Source: an uncultured Opitutia bacterium (GTDB taxonomy: Bacteria > Verrucomicrobiota > Verrucomicrobiia > Opitutales > Opitutaceae). Taken from it: a DNA stretch of 48,292 bases. This document shows, piece by piece, positions 23,301 through 34,100 of this stretch (within the stretch, counting starts at the first letter, position 1; the number at the start of each line of letters is the position of its first letter). The notes under the pieces were generated by a model. That model was not told the DNA's origin. It made no database searches and worked only from the letters and a program-made list of their open reading frames with translations. The stretch is taken from contig CAIKHO010000049.1 of the NCBI GenBank assembly GCA_903827245.1, positions 1 through 48,292 of the forward strand. Direction: 5' to 3'. The position numbers and the translations under genes were made by a program.

Positions 23301-25123
23301 GCCGGCACCTCGCGGCGTGCCTGCCGGACTATCTCGTGCCCCGGAGCGTAATGCTGCTGACTGCCTGGCCGCTGACCGCCGCCGGGAAGATCGACCGGCG
23401 TTCGCTGCCACTTCCGTCGGAGACGAATGTCTCGGTGGAAAGCGCCGTGGCCGAGCCCCTGTACGGTGTGGTGGAGGATCTGCTGGGGGCGATCTGGCGG
23501 GAAGTTTTGCGCATTCCTGCCGTGGGCCCGCACGACAATTTTTTTGAACAGGGTGGAGATTCGATTCTCAGCCTGCAAGTCGTGGCTCGGGCGCATCAGG
23601 CGGGTTGGGCGCTGACACCGAGGCAAATCTTCTCTGCGCCGACGATTCGGGGGCAGGCAGCCGTCGCAACCCGCATCAGCGCGACGACCGCAGAAGCCGC
23701 TGTCGAGAGCGGCCCCGTCCCGCTCACACCAATTCAGCATTGGTTCTTCAATCAGAATCAGCCGGAAGCACATCACTGGAACCAATCCGTGGTCCTGGAA
23801 CTGCGGCGCGCCGTATCGCCCGAACACTTGCGTCACGCCTTGGCTGCGGTGATCGCGCGTCACGGTACGTTTCGTCTGCGGTTCGAACGGAGTCCGAACG
23901 GCAAATGGCAGCAAGCTTATGCGGCAGGCGGGGAGGAGCCGCCGTGCGTAGAATTGCCGGTTTATCCCATTGGAGAACTGACCGCGGAAGCCACACGATT
24001 GCAGGCGTCCCTCGATCTTGCAAATGGTCCGCTTTGGCGGGCTGCGCTCTTCACCGGAGAGGAAGGCAAGCTGATGCAGTTGTTCCTGACGATCCATCAC
24101 CTGGCGGTCGATGGGGTGTCCTGGCGTATCCTCGCGACGGATCTCGCGCAGGCTTGTGATCAAGCCGTCGCGGACCGGGCGATTGAGCTGACTCCCCCGG
24201 CAGTGACCTATGCCACGTGGGCGCACTCGCTGGTTGCCCGGGCGCAATCCGCCGAGCAGCGGGCCGAACTCGCGCATTGGCGCAAGCTGGCCGAAGTCGT
24301 CGGAAAACTGCCGCGCGACTTTCCGGAAGCAGTCGGAACGAATGGGATGGGGGCGGCGGAAGTCCACAATGTGGAACTCGACGCCGTCGCCACAGCATCG
24401 CTTTTGCGCGAGGGGGCGGTCGCTTACCGGCTCAGGCCCGATGAGCTGCTGCTGGCGGCACTCGCGCAAACGCTTGCGTTCTGGACGGGGCGAAGGGCAA
24501 CCGTTGTCAGCCTCGAAAACCATGGACGCGAGGATCTCGGCGACGGGCTCGATCTCAGTCGTACGGTCGGTTGGTTCACAAGTCTCTATCCGGTGAGCCT
24601 CGTGAGCGAGTGCGATGCCGGCCCGCGGGAATTGCTGATGACGACAAAGGAAAGCCTCCGCGCTATTCCTCGGCATGGGGTGGGCTTCGGGTTGCTGGCC
24701 CAACTCTGTGACGACAAGGAGGTGCGCCGCGAGCTGGCTGCGCTGCCGCGCGCGGAACTTTGTTTCAACTACCTCGGGCAGGTCGACCATACGCTGGGTG
24801 CAGATGCCTTGTTCGCTCTCGTGGACGCTTCCACCGGCCCCGGATCCAGTCCCCGCGGGCACCGGGCGCACCTCATTGACATCAACGCGATCGTGACAGG
24901 CGGGCGGTTGCGCGTGACTTGGGTCTACAGCGGAAAGGTCCATCGGCGGGCTACGATTGTACAACAAGCGGAGGTATTTCTCACCCAGGTGCGCGCACTG
25001 CTCGCGCATTGTCTCTCGCCGGCGGCGGGCGGCCACACTCCCTCCGATTTTGCGCACGTCCAGCTGGACGCGAGTGAACTGGATGCTTTGCTCGGCGACC
25101 TTGCCGATCCCGCTCCAAACTGA
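17396..25123 (+). CDS. NRPS, C-A-PCP-C-A-PCP-E: Thr and D-aromatic modules
   Basis: 2575 residues. Module 3: LCL-type C (HHIVADGW); A domain with D-F-W-N-I-G-M-V-H-K, the threonine code; PCP serine S1004 in LGGDSI. Module 4: a C domain starting LTPMQAGMLF with SHHHLLLDGW; A domain with D-A-S-T-L-V-A-V-C-K, nearest to Tyr/Phe codes of the DAxT..AVCK type; PCP serine S2056; then an epimerisation domain (HHLAVDGVSW, ENHGRE, RTVGWFTSLYP, NYLGQ). The terminal E domain means the aromatic residue is handed over in D form. The next protein begins with a matching DCL-type C domain, which fixes the order of the two proteins. Thr is firm; Tyr against Phe is open because Val replaces the usual Ala at the sixth code position. 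Confidence 0.93.
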   Translation: MDAYVAPISQAQRRLWFLDRLEPGSPVYNIPVAVRLRGALVHAAVARALQAIVERHDTLRTIFAVENGEPVQVVRDTLVVAMPVEAVADDGALAARLEAEARLPFDLAKGPLVRAVLFARASDDHVLMLTMHHIVADGWSLGVLVNEFSELYRADMAGQAPALAELPVQFTDFTDWQNEVLAGEGAARELTIWRDHLAGAPTALELPADFPRPAEQSYRGALLQRTLPAELTAPLQALARREGATLFMVLLAAFETLLSRWSRQSEWLIGTPVAGRERSETEQLIGFFVNTLVLRVDLEGDPTFLEFLARTKQECLGAFGRQDTPFDRVVDAVQPERDRSRTPLFQVYFTLQNAPRRELALPGVRAEVIEVDTGTAKVDLTLAIEESPGGLMARWEFCTDVLAAETAARLARSYETLLGGIVAEPQQHVSRLPLLDPAERLAVTTRGSGEARDFSREESLGAWFSRQASRTPQGVAVSCDGESLTYAELDRRSNQLARYLRRGGVEAGSLVGLCLGRSLELVIGVLGILKAGGAYVPLDPAYPRERLDFMMRDSGIEALVTHGVVSGIEHNRWVDFAAQASAIAAESAEPLVECVGAEDGAYVIYTSGSTGKPKGCVVTHGNVTRLFRATDHWYGFGASDVWTLFHSYAFDFSVWEIWGALLYGGRLVVVPFETSRAPALFHELLVSERVTVLNQTPSAFRQLMAADRELPRAKIALRHVIFGGEALELSMLRPWFERYGDEMPQVINMYGITETTVHVTYRRIREADLVAGKGSVIGERIPDLTLYVVDAHLQPVPVGVPGELLVGGAGLAQGYLKRPELTASRFVVNPFGVGRVYRSGDLARWLPDGDLEYLGRIDEQVKIRGFRIEPGEIERVIAALTGVRECAVLAHEVRAGEKRLVAYIVRSPGTTDPDEREVRDACRSRLADYMVPAAFIFLERLPLTAHGKLDRRALPSPAEAESVAADYVAPATPTEVALAAVWSSVLGVPQVGAQDNFFALGGDSILTIQVVSLAAKAGLKLTPKHLFEASTLAALAALARPVASVAIAATAGEGRPGASQEPESYPLTPMQAGMLFQSVFDPHEGVYFEQVWGELRGPLVPNAFRAAWQGLLDRQPGLRTRFLWRDEPEPRQVVEPQAELPWQEIDWTEDGSPGDLAAEWEALLGADRARGFVFEQAPLMRVTIARVGVDHWRWLWSHHHLLLDGWCLPLVFQDVLGDYEHRVNGTGVAPAAGLPYRAYVDWVRAQDLGAAERYWRERLAGFEGAREIRLPAPKSGDVALAGELELRLSAGESSAMRHWVRSHGLTLNTLFQGAWALLLQRYGIGDDVVFGVTVSGRPADLPGAERIIGLFINTLPLRVWVAAEREAGPWLHDLQLAQAEMRDYEHSPLASVQGWTEVPRGRPLFESILVFENYPGDDAVRALRTSLRLEGLHTREQTNYPLTAAVLPGNAITLKLNFDGKRFARPAMGRMLEHWRQIATALAGQEAVRIGEVTLLNAGEIHQMRAWSGAPVNFGPAETVVDLILAWAEKSPEAPALLGPERVLSYAELERRTAQLASRLGRMGVRRGDRVAVCLDKTPELVVALLGVLRAGGAFVPLDPRFVRERMKFVVQDAGPIVLLVHEATAWTTTLANLPVVTLSPDANELVAERGRPPDIKLAGDDLAYVIYTSGSTGLPKGVMLTQGGLANLAQAQAAATDLGPGQRVLQFASISFDAAVSEIFMPLVSGAALWLEPRDDVPDPRDFAGRMRKARIDHATLPPTLLGALRPADFPTLRTLLMVGEAASDELYREWAKGRRLFNAYGPTEITVCATMAEIPEEIDTISLGRPLANLTVFVLDAQLAACPAGVVGEICVGGLGVGRGYLNRPELTARHFVPDPFSTVPGARLYRTGDLGRWLEDGRVEFLGRADQQVKIRGFRVEPGEVEAALAQHPDVASAQVVVRDDGTGTKFLAAYAVARDGVTPTTGALRRHLAACLPDYLVPRSVMLLTAWPLTAAGKIDRRSLPLPSETNVSVESAVAEPLYGVVEDLLGAIWREVLRIPAVGPHDNFFEQGGDSILSLQVVARAHQAGWALTPRQIFSAPTIRGQAAVATRISATTAEAAVESGPVPLTPIQHWFFNQNQPEAHHWNQSVVLELRRAVSPEHLRHALAAVIARHGTFRLRFERSPNGKWQQAYAAGGEEPPCVELPVYPIGELTAEATRLQASLDLANGPLWRAALFTGEEGKLMQLFLTIHHLAVDGVSWRILATDLAQACDQAVADRAIELTPPAVTYATWAHSLVARAQSAEQRAELAHWRKLAEVVGKLPRDFPEAVGTNGMGAAEVHNVELDAVATASLLREGAVAYRLRPDELLLAALAQTLAFWTGRRATVVSLENHGREDLGDGLDLSRTVGWFTSLYPVSLVSECDAGPRELLMTTKESLRAIPRHGVGFGLLAQLCDDKEVRRELAALPRAELCFNYLGQVDHTLGADALFALVDASTGPGSSPRGHRAHLIDINAIVTGGRLRVTWVYSGKVHRRATIVQQAEVFLTQVRALLAHCLSPAAGGHTPSDFAHVQLDASELDALLGDLADPAPN
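20588..21900 (+). other. DCL-like condensation domain after the Thr3 module
   Basis: This domain (LTPMQAGMLF, then WSHHHLLLDGWCLPLVF) resembles the TycB1/GrsB1 type that normally follows an epimerase. It also closely resembles the two C domains of the next protein that do follow E domains. The preceding module has a GGDSI carrier protein but no E domain. The donor is therefore either epimerised elsewhere or accepted in L form. Confidence 0.6.
23719..25015 (+). other. Epimerisation domain, module 4
   Basis: It follows a GGDSI carrier protein and shows the E-domain pattern: LTPIQHWFF start, HHLAVDGVSW active site, ENHGRE (Asn in place of the usual second-position Gly), RTVGWFTSLYP and FNYLGQ. 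It should convert the PCP-bound aromatic residue to a D/L mixture for the D-selective C domain that opens the next protein. Confidence 0.88.
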
Positions 25124-25135
25124 CCTTGGCACTGC

Positions 25136-28100
25136 ATGAGCAAAGCTTCTCCCATCGAAGAAATATTTCCCCTGAGCCCCCTCCAGAAGGGGTTGCTGTT
25201 CCATACGCTCTATGCGCCGGGCGAGGGAATGTATTTCGAGCAGCTCACGTGTGAACTCCACGGCCGCCTCGACGAGGCTGCCTTTGTCGAAACGTGGCGC
25301 CTGCTGATGGCACGCCATCCTATCCTGCGCACGGCGTTTGTCTGGAAAGGCCAGCGCGAGCCGGTGCAGGTGGTGCATCGCGCACTGGAGATGCCGTGGC
25401 GGCGGGAGGACTGGCGCGCGTTCACTCCGGAACAGCAAGCGGAGAAGTTATCGGCCCATCTAGCCGATGACCGCCGACGCGGCTTTGAGCCCAATCGTGC
25501 GCCACTGATGCGCCTCGCGACGCTGCAACTCTCCGACACTCTCTGGCAGTTGGTCTGGAGTCATCACCACCTGTTGCTCGACGGCTGGTCTTTCCCGCTG
25601 CTGCTCCGCGAATTCGCCCTCGCCTACGAGGCGTATAGCGCTGGCACGGTGCCGGCCCTTCCTCCGGCACGGCCATTCGGCACCTATCTGCAATGGTTGC
25701 AGAAACGAGATGCGAGTCAGGACGAGCGTTTCTGGCGCGAGCAATTGCGCGGGTTTTCCGTTCCGACGCCCCTCACCATCGACCGACCGGGCAAGAGCGG
25801 GGGCGATTTCGAAGTGATCGACTTCGCGCTCGACGAAGCCGACACCGCGCGCCTCCAGCAAATTGCCCGTGATCATCGGGTCACGCTCAACACCCTCTCG
25901 CAAGGAGCCTACGCCTTGGTGCTAACGCGCTATGCTGGTACGTCCGACGCGGTGTTTGGCATCACAGTCTCTGGCCGTCCTCCCGAGTTGCCAGGGGTGG
26001 AGAATATCGTCGGCCTCTTCATCAACACGCTGCCGCTGCGCGTACCCGTGCCCGATGACGCCGAGGCCGGCCCGTGGCTGCGGGAATTGCAGGACCGGCA
26101 GATTGCGTTGCAAGAGCACGGGCATGCGGCGCTCGGTGACATTCAAGGCTGGAGTGAGGTGCCCCGGGGCCAGCGGCTGTTTGAGAGCCTCTTCGTTTTC
26201 ATCAACTACCCGGTTGGCAACGCACTGAACGCGAAATTTGGCGAACTGGAGCCACGTCAGACTCGATTCATCGAGCGAACCAGTTATCCGCTGACGATCG
26301 ATGTGCTGCCGGGTGCGCGGTTGACGTTGCGCACGGCCTTTGAGTTGTCGCGGTTCGATCGTGAGGCGGTGCTCCGCCTCTTGGGGCACATCCGCCGCGC
26401 GTTGCTGGGATTGGGGGAGGGGAATGTGCGTCTCGGCGAGATAGCGCTCGTCGCCGGTGAGGAACGTGCGGCCCTGCTGGCCGCTTCGGTCCCCCAGGCG
26501 CCCGTAGAAGACCTGCGCGAGGGCAGTTTGCACGCCTGGTTTGCCCGGCAGGCCAGTGCAACGCCCGCGGCGATTGCGATAACGGCGAAGAGCGGCACGC
26601 TTACCTATGTTGAACTCGACCGCGCGGCCAATGCGGTTGCGCATCGTCTGCGGGGACTCGGCGTTCGACGAGGCACTCTCGTGGGGCTGTTGCTTGAGCG
26701 CGACGCGCCGCTGGTGGTCGCGCTGCTGGGCATTCTCAAGGCGGGAGGGGCCTATGTGCCGCTGGATTCGAATTATCCTGACGAGCGACTTGATTTTACG
26801 ATCAAGGATAGTGCCGTCCCGGTGGTGGTAACTTCGGGTGAGCTTTCGGTTCGCATTAGCGACCCGACGGTGAAGCGGTTGGAACTGGACGGGGCCGTGC
26901 TGCGCCCGAGGGCGGAGGACTGCGTTTCACCGCTTGCGGTTGTCAACGAGGCCGAAGATCCGGCGTATGTGATTTACACCTCCGGTTCGACCGGGCGGCC
27001 GAAGGGTTGCGTCATCACTCACCGCAATGTCTTGCGCCTCTTCACGGCGACGGAGACTTGGTACAATTTCGGTCCGAGTGATGTATGGACGTTCTTCCAC
27101 TCGGCGGCGTTTGATTTCTCGGTATGGGAAATCTGGGGCGCACTCCTTTATGGCGGACGTCTCGTCGTGGTCCCGTATTTCACGAGCCGGGAGCCTGCGG
27201 CGTTTTGCGAGTTGCTGGTTCGCGAGCGGGTCACAGTCCTGAATCAGACCCCCTCCGCGTTTCGGCAGCTAATGAAGACCGAGGAGGCTTTGATCGATCC
27301 GAACGCGCTTTCGTTGCGTTATGTGATTTTCGGCGGAGAGGCGTTGGAATTCGCCAGCCTGCGCCCGTGGTTTGAGCGGCACGGGGATTCGCGTCCCCAA
27401 CTCGTGAACATGTATGGTATCACGGAGACGACGGTGCATACGACCTACCGGCCGCTACGACGAGCCGATGCCTATGAGGGGCAGGGCAGCATCATCGGTC
27501 AAACCATCCCGGATACGCCAAGTTTGATCTTGGACTCGCGCGGTCACCTCTCGCCTATTGGCGTGCCGGGTGAATTGCACGTTGCCGGAGTCAGTCTGGC
27601 CAGAGGATATCTGAATCGTCCGGAGCTGACCGCCCAGCGGTTTGTGCCGGACTCGTTTGGGGTATCGGTGAACGGAAAACTCTACCGCTCCGGAGACCTC
27701 GCACGCCGTTTGCCGAACGGTGACATCGACTATCTCGGTCGCATCGACCAGCAGGTTAAGATTCGCGGCTTTCGGATCGAGTTGGGAGAAATCGAGAATG
27801 GTCTTTCGACACATCCGGCTGTGCTCCAGGCCGTGGTGATGGCGCGGGTGGATGCGCCGGGTACGGAAAGGCGGCTGGTCGCCTATGTGGTGCCCCGCGG
27901 CGACGAAACCCTGACGGCGGGGATGATGCGGGAGCATCTCCGAACGCATCTGCCGGAATATATGGTTCCGGCGGCCTTTGTCGTACTAGATCGCCTGCCG
28001 TTGACGGGAAATGGCAAGGTCGATCGACGGGCATTACCGGAACCAACCGGCCTCGCCGCCGAAGTTGCGGTCGAATACGTGGCGCCACGAACGGCGCGCG

Positions 28101-31100
28101 AGCGCATCCTGGCGGAGATCTGGCAGGTGACACTCGGGGTGGACCGAGTGGGGGTTACGACAAGTTACTTCACACTCGGGGGCGATTCGATCACGGCGAT
28201 TACGGTCTGCTCGCGGGCGCGGGAACGTGGGATTCAATTTTCGTTGCAGGATCTATTTGAGAAGCAAACCGTCGAAGCGCTCGCGGCGGAAGCGGCCACG
28301 CCGACGCCGCTACCAGCCGCCCAGCCCGCGCTGGAGGCGTTTGCTTTGGTGAATGCCGAGGATCGTGGCCGTTTACCCGCAGGTCTGGCCGACGCCTATC
28401 CCGTCACCCGGCTGCAAGCGGGCATGTTGTTTCACAGTCACGCCGCTGACGGAAGCGCGCAGTATCATGACGTGTTCAGCCATCATCTGCGCGGGCCGCT
28501 TGACCTCGCTGCATTGCAGGCCGAGTTCGATGGCTTGGTGCAACGTCACGCGGCGTTGCGCACCGGTTTCGATGTAGCGACATTTTCGGAGCCGTTGCAG
28601 TTGGTCTATGCGGAAGCGAGCTGTCCGCTCGTGGAGTCTGATATCTCGCATCTGTCACCGGAGGCGCAGGAAGAATGGCTTGATCGCTTCGTGCGCGATG
28701 AAACGAAGCGGGCGTTTGAGTGGGGGCGGCCACCGTTGGTGCGGGCGCACCTGCATCGGCGCCACACCGATGAGTTTCAGTTCACGCTCTCCCTGCACCA
28801 TGCGATTGTGGATGGCTGGACGCTCGCGACCCTGCTCACCGAGTTGTTCCAGTGTTATCTGGCTCGTATCGGGCGGGGGGCGAAACCCGCTCCGAATCCT
28901 TTGCCGAGCGTGCGGTTTGCGGACTATGTTGCCCTTGAGCGCGCCGCGTTGTCCGACGAAAATACCGGGCGGTTTTGGAAGGACACGCTGGCAGGCAGCG
29001 AGGTGCTGGAATTGCCGCCGGGCGAGCCCGAGGTGTCAGCGGCAGTTGGGGCCGTACAATGTCCGATCCAAATCCCCCCCGTGCTTTCGGCGGCGTTGAC
29101 GCGAACGGCGGAGCAATTGGGCCTGCCACTCAAGTCGGTACTTCTCGCCGCACATCTGCGGGTATTGTCTGCGATTGGCGGACGGGATGACATTGTGACC
29201 GGCCTCGTCACCAACGGCCGCCCTGAGGTGGTCGGCATCGAAAACCTCGCCGGGCTGTTTCTCAACACGGTGCCATTCCGGGTCGCACTCGGTGCTGCGC
29301 CGGACTGGGCTGGTTTGGTGCGTGCCGTGTTTGCAGCGGAAAAAGCGCTCCTGCCGCATCGCAGGCTGCCACTGGCCGAAATTCAGAAACGGTACGGCGG
29401 GGCACCGTTGTTTACGACCGACTTCAATTTCGTGCACTTTCACGTGTACGACGCACTGCGCGGCCTGAGCGCGCTTGAGCGTCTGGGAACGCGTGCCCGC
29501 GAAGAAACCAATTTCACCCTCGCGGTGAACTTTAGCGTCGATCCCGGAACCGGTCTGCTGGGAGGTTCGGCGGTGTGTGATCGGGGTGCGCTTGATGCTC
29601 GGGTGATCGAAGCCCTGCCCGCACTGTATCTGACGGTGCTCAAGGCGATCGTAGATGCACCGATCGCCGATTGGCGATCTGTCCCGCTGCGCACGGGCGA
29701 GGCGGCGTCTATCGACGGGGAGCGCGTCGATTTTCCGGATGCTGACCTGCCGCTGCACATGCTGTTTGCGCGTCAGGTGGAGCGCTCGCCCGACATTCCT
29801 GCGGTGGTAGACTCGCATGAGACACTTACCTATGCCGCACTCGATCGCCGCGCCGATCAGCTGGCGTATTGGCTGCGACGCCGCGGTGTGCGAGCTGATG
29901 ATCGCGTCGCCGTCGCGCTGGAGCGCTCCACGGGGCTGGTGGTCGCAATGCTCGGAATATTGAAGGCGGGAGCGGCATACGTTCCGATCGACCCCGGCTA
30001 TCCAGCGGAGCGTATTTCCGCGATGCTTGAGGACTGCGGAGCAAAAATGGTCCTTGCTGAAACCGTGGCTTTCGCGGCCGGGGCGGTGGATTTTCGCGCA
30101 GCGCGCGAGGAAATCAGCCGGGAGGCCGCGGCGTTGCCGGCCGTGACAGTCGAGTCGGCGCAGCTCGCGTACGTTATTTTTACATCCGGATCGACGGGGC
30201 GGCCCAAGGGCATCGCCATTTCTCATGCTGCGATCGTCAATCACATGCGATGGATGCAGAGAGCCTTTCCGCTCGGAACGGATGATGTGGTGCTGCAAAA
30301 GACCCCAATCAGCTTCGACGCCTCGGTGTGGGAATTTTGGGCACCTTTGCTGGCCGGGGCGCGCTTGGTGATGGCTCAACCAGGAGGGCATCAGGATCCT
30401 GCCTACATGGCAAAAGCGCTCCGATCTCACGGGATCACCACGCTGCAACTAGTGCCATCCATGCTGGAGTTCGTGATTGAGGAAGTGGCGAAGACACCCT
30501 GTCCATCGTTACGACGGGTATTCTCCGGAGGTGAGCCGTTGCGCGCCGTCATGCGCGATCATTTTCAGAAGGTGTTGCCCCAAGTGCCGCTGGTGAATCT
30601 CTACGGGCCGGCGGAGTGCACGATTGATGCGACCTTCGCGGTGTGCGCATCAAATCGGCCAATCACTATTGGCGGCCCGGTGGCAAATCTTCAAGCATAC
30701 GTGCTCGATTCGCGGATGGAGCCGGTGATCGAAGGGGTCGCAGGTGAACTCTATTTCGGCGGTGTAGGACTAGGTAGAGGGTACGTCGGCCGGCCCGATC
30801 AGACGGCGGAGCGCTTTGTTCCTCATCCGTGGCGTGCAGGGGCCCGGCTCTATCGTACTGGTGACCGGGTGCGTCAACTGGCCGACGGTACGTTGCTTTA
30901 TGTCGGCCGTTTCGATGCCCAGGTGAAAATTCGAGGACATCGGGTTGAGCCGGGAGAAGTAGAGTCGGTGCTCGCGACCCATCCGGATGTTGCTCAAGTC
31001 GCGGTGATCGCGCGCGAAATGACCGCCGGTTTGCGTCTCGTTGCCTTTGTGGTGATGAGAGCTGGAACATCGGAGGCTGCCGGGCTGCGCGACTGGTTGC

Positions 31101-34100
31101 GCCACCGCGTGCCCGAAGCGATGGTGCCCTGGGCCATCGTCCCTCTGGCCAGTCTTCCGCTTACGCCGGGAGGGAAGGTGGATCGTCGCGCCCTGCCTTC
31201 GGAAGTGCCGCTTCCCGCCACGCCTCCCGTGACGGCTCCGGCCTCTGCGCAGACTCCGGCTGAGAGGGCCTTGGTGGAGATTTGGCAGCGCACCTTAAAC
31301 GTCGCGCAGGTTGGCGCGCAGGATAACTTCTTTGAACTTGGGGGGGATTCGATTCTCAGCCTGCGGGTGGTTTCGCTGGCGTTGCGGGCGGGTTGGAAAC
31401 TAAGGCCCCTGCAAATATTTGAGCATCCGGTGCTGAGTGCGCTCGCGCTCGTCGCCTTGCCCGTGTCCGAGGCGGCCGTGATCGTGGAGGAGCAGGTGAT
31501 CGAGGACGTACCGCTCACGCCAATTCAGTGTGAATTTTTTGCGCTCAAGGCGCCCAATCCACACCATTGGAACCAGGCGGTTTTGCTGGAAACGCGCGCG
31601 GGTCTCACGGCGGCGGCTCTAGCCGAGGCGTGGCGATCGGTCACGCGGCGTCATGCCTCGTTCCGCCTTCGCTTTCAGCAGGCGGCAGGGGGATGGAAGC
31701 AGCGGCTCGCTCCACCGTCGGTTGGCTCCACGGCATTTGAGGTCGTGGACCTGCAAGGCGTCTCGACGGAAAAACGGCCCGGCGCTATTGAGCAGGCGGC
31801 CAATGCGGCACATGGGCGGCTTGATATCTCCGAAGGGCCATTGGCTCGTGCGGTGTACTTTGACGCCGGGGCGAACGCGGCCGGCCGCCTGCTTTGTGTG
31901 GCGCACCATCTTTGCATTGACGGTGTGTCGTGGCGCATTCTGCTCGACGAACTCGGCCAGATGGCGGAAGCACTCGCGGCGGCCGCTACGGTGGAATTGC
32001 CTCCACCGACGACTTCGTTTCCTGCGTGGGCGTCCCACGTGCCCAAACTCGCGGCGAGCCCCGAAACACGCGCTGAGTCGGACTACTGGCGCGGGGTCGC
32101 TACGGCGGTTACTGCCCGGCTGCCGCTCGATTATGCCGACGGGCATGCCGGCAATCGCGAGGACGACACCGCGTCGGTCGTGACCCAACTTACCATCGAG
32201 GAGACTGACCTGCTGTTGCGTGCCGCGCCGGCAGTCGCGCGCAGCCGGGTGGAGGAGGTGCTGCTTTCCGCCCTGCTCGCCGCCGCGCAGGACTGGACGG
32301 GAGCGGACGAAATGCGGGTACATCTAGAGGGGCACGGACGTGACTATGCGGACGCGCCGGATCTCTCCCGTTCGCTGGGTTGGTTCACGACGCTCTATCC
32401 GATTCTCATAGAGAGCGGGCGCGAAGCCGACGCCGCCGCTCGTCTGCGTAACGTCAAGGAAGCGCTGCGGGCGGTTCCGCGCCATGGCATCGGGTACGGG
32501 TGGCTGCGACATGTGGGTAGAGACGATGCACTGGTCACGGCAAGTCCGGCACAAATCAGCTTCAACTACCTTGGCCGCCTCGACCTTGCACTGGAGAGCG
32601 AAGGTCCGTTCCGTCCGGCGGCCGAGCCGGCCGGCCGGGAGCACGCTCCAGATTCACCGCGGGCGCATCTCCTTGATGTCGTGGCGGCAGTTGCTGCCGA
32701 TGGACTGCGGGTGCAATGGATCTTCAGCCAGCGTGTTCATCGCCGTGAAACAATTGCGCGGGTGGGGGAGCGCTTTGCCGCGGAAGTGCGCGCGTTGCTC
32801 GGTCAATTCCGCACCGCGGGAGGGCAATTCAGCATCGCCGCGGATTTCCCGCTTGCCCGATTGTCATCCGGCGATCTTTCCCGGGTGCTGGAGCGTCGGG
32901 GGGAGCAGGATGTGTGGCCACTCGCACCGCTGCAGGAGGGGATGTTGGTGCACGCGTTACACGATGGTATCGCAGGCATGTACGGGCAGCAGCTAGCCTT
33001 CGAGTTGCGAGGGGAACCCGATCCCGCAGCTCTGGCCCGCGCGTGGCGCGCGGCCGCGGACCGCCATCCTGCTTTGCGGCTTGAGTTTGTTTGGGAGGAA
33101 ATGTCCGTGCCGTGCCAAATCGTCCGCCGCGAGATCGAGGTGCCGTTGGAATCGCATGATTGGAGTGCCTGCACGGTTGACGATCAGGCCAGCCGGTGGA
33201 CCGCTTGGCTCGCCACTGACCGCGCGCGCGGGTTTCCCCTGAATGCAGCTCCGCTCTGGCGGGTGACGCTTTTCAAACTGGGCAACGCGCGCTGGCGCCT
33301 CGTGTGGAGCCATCATCATCTGCTGCTCGACGGGTGGTCGCTGCCCCTCGTGTTTCGCGACGTGCTCGCGGCCTATGGGGAGCCCAATGTAGCATTGCCG
33401 CCGGCTCCGTCGTATCGTGACTATCTGGCGTGGCTGGTGGCACGCAAACCCGGCGCTGAAGAGCGGTTCTGGCGTGACTATCTCGCCGGTTATCGGCCGG
33501 CGCAGGCGCTGACGTTCGGGGGCGTACCGAACGGGGCGCAGGCGAGTTCGACGGCGCATCGTTCGGCGTGTGCGGAATTGACGGCGGAGATGATGAAAGA
33601 GGTGAAAGAGTTTGCCCAATCGCGCGAAGTGACGCTTAGCACCTGCGCCCAGGCCGCGTGGGCGCTCGTGCTGGCGCGCCACCTCGGTACGGAAGAAGCG
33701 GGTTTTGGACTCGTCGTGTCGGGCCGTCCGGCGGAGGTGGCGGGAGTGGAATCAATCGTCGGCCTGTTCATTAACACACTGCCTTTGCGCGTGTCGGTGC
33801 CGGGCGACGAACGCACGGTGACGTGGCTTAAACGCCTGCAGGCGCAAGCGGCGGCACTCAGGGAATTCGAGGCAAGCCGACTGGTCGATATTCAGGGTTG
33901 GAGCGATGTGCCGCGTGGGCAGGCACTGTTCGATTCGGTATTGATCTACGAAAACTATCCGACCGGCGTGGCGCGCGGAGCTCGGAGCGGAGGCCTCGAG
34001 TTAGGGGCGGTGGAGTCATTCGAACACACGAACTACCCGCTCACGCTCTACGTTCTGCCCGGCGACGGCCTGACTCTGCGGCTCGATTTTGCAGAAAGCC

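Noticed and set aside
22964-25438. An 824-codon open frame on the - strand
   Set aside because: It lies wholly antisense to NRPS coding sequence with clear domains and has no recognisable motif. It is a by-product of GC-rich codon use.
19200-27450. Recent duplication of the two Thr modules
   Set aside because: The protein motifs are nearly the same, but synonymous positions differ throughout (for example around the NQTPSAFRQLM segment). The similarity reflects shared specificity or an old duplication.
29036-30448. A 470-codon open frame on the - strand
   Set aside because: Antisense to the dehydrating-type C and Gln A domains; no motifs; shadow of the + strand gene.
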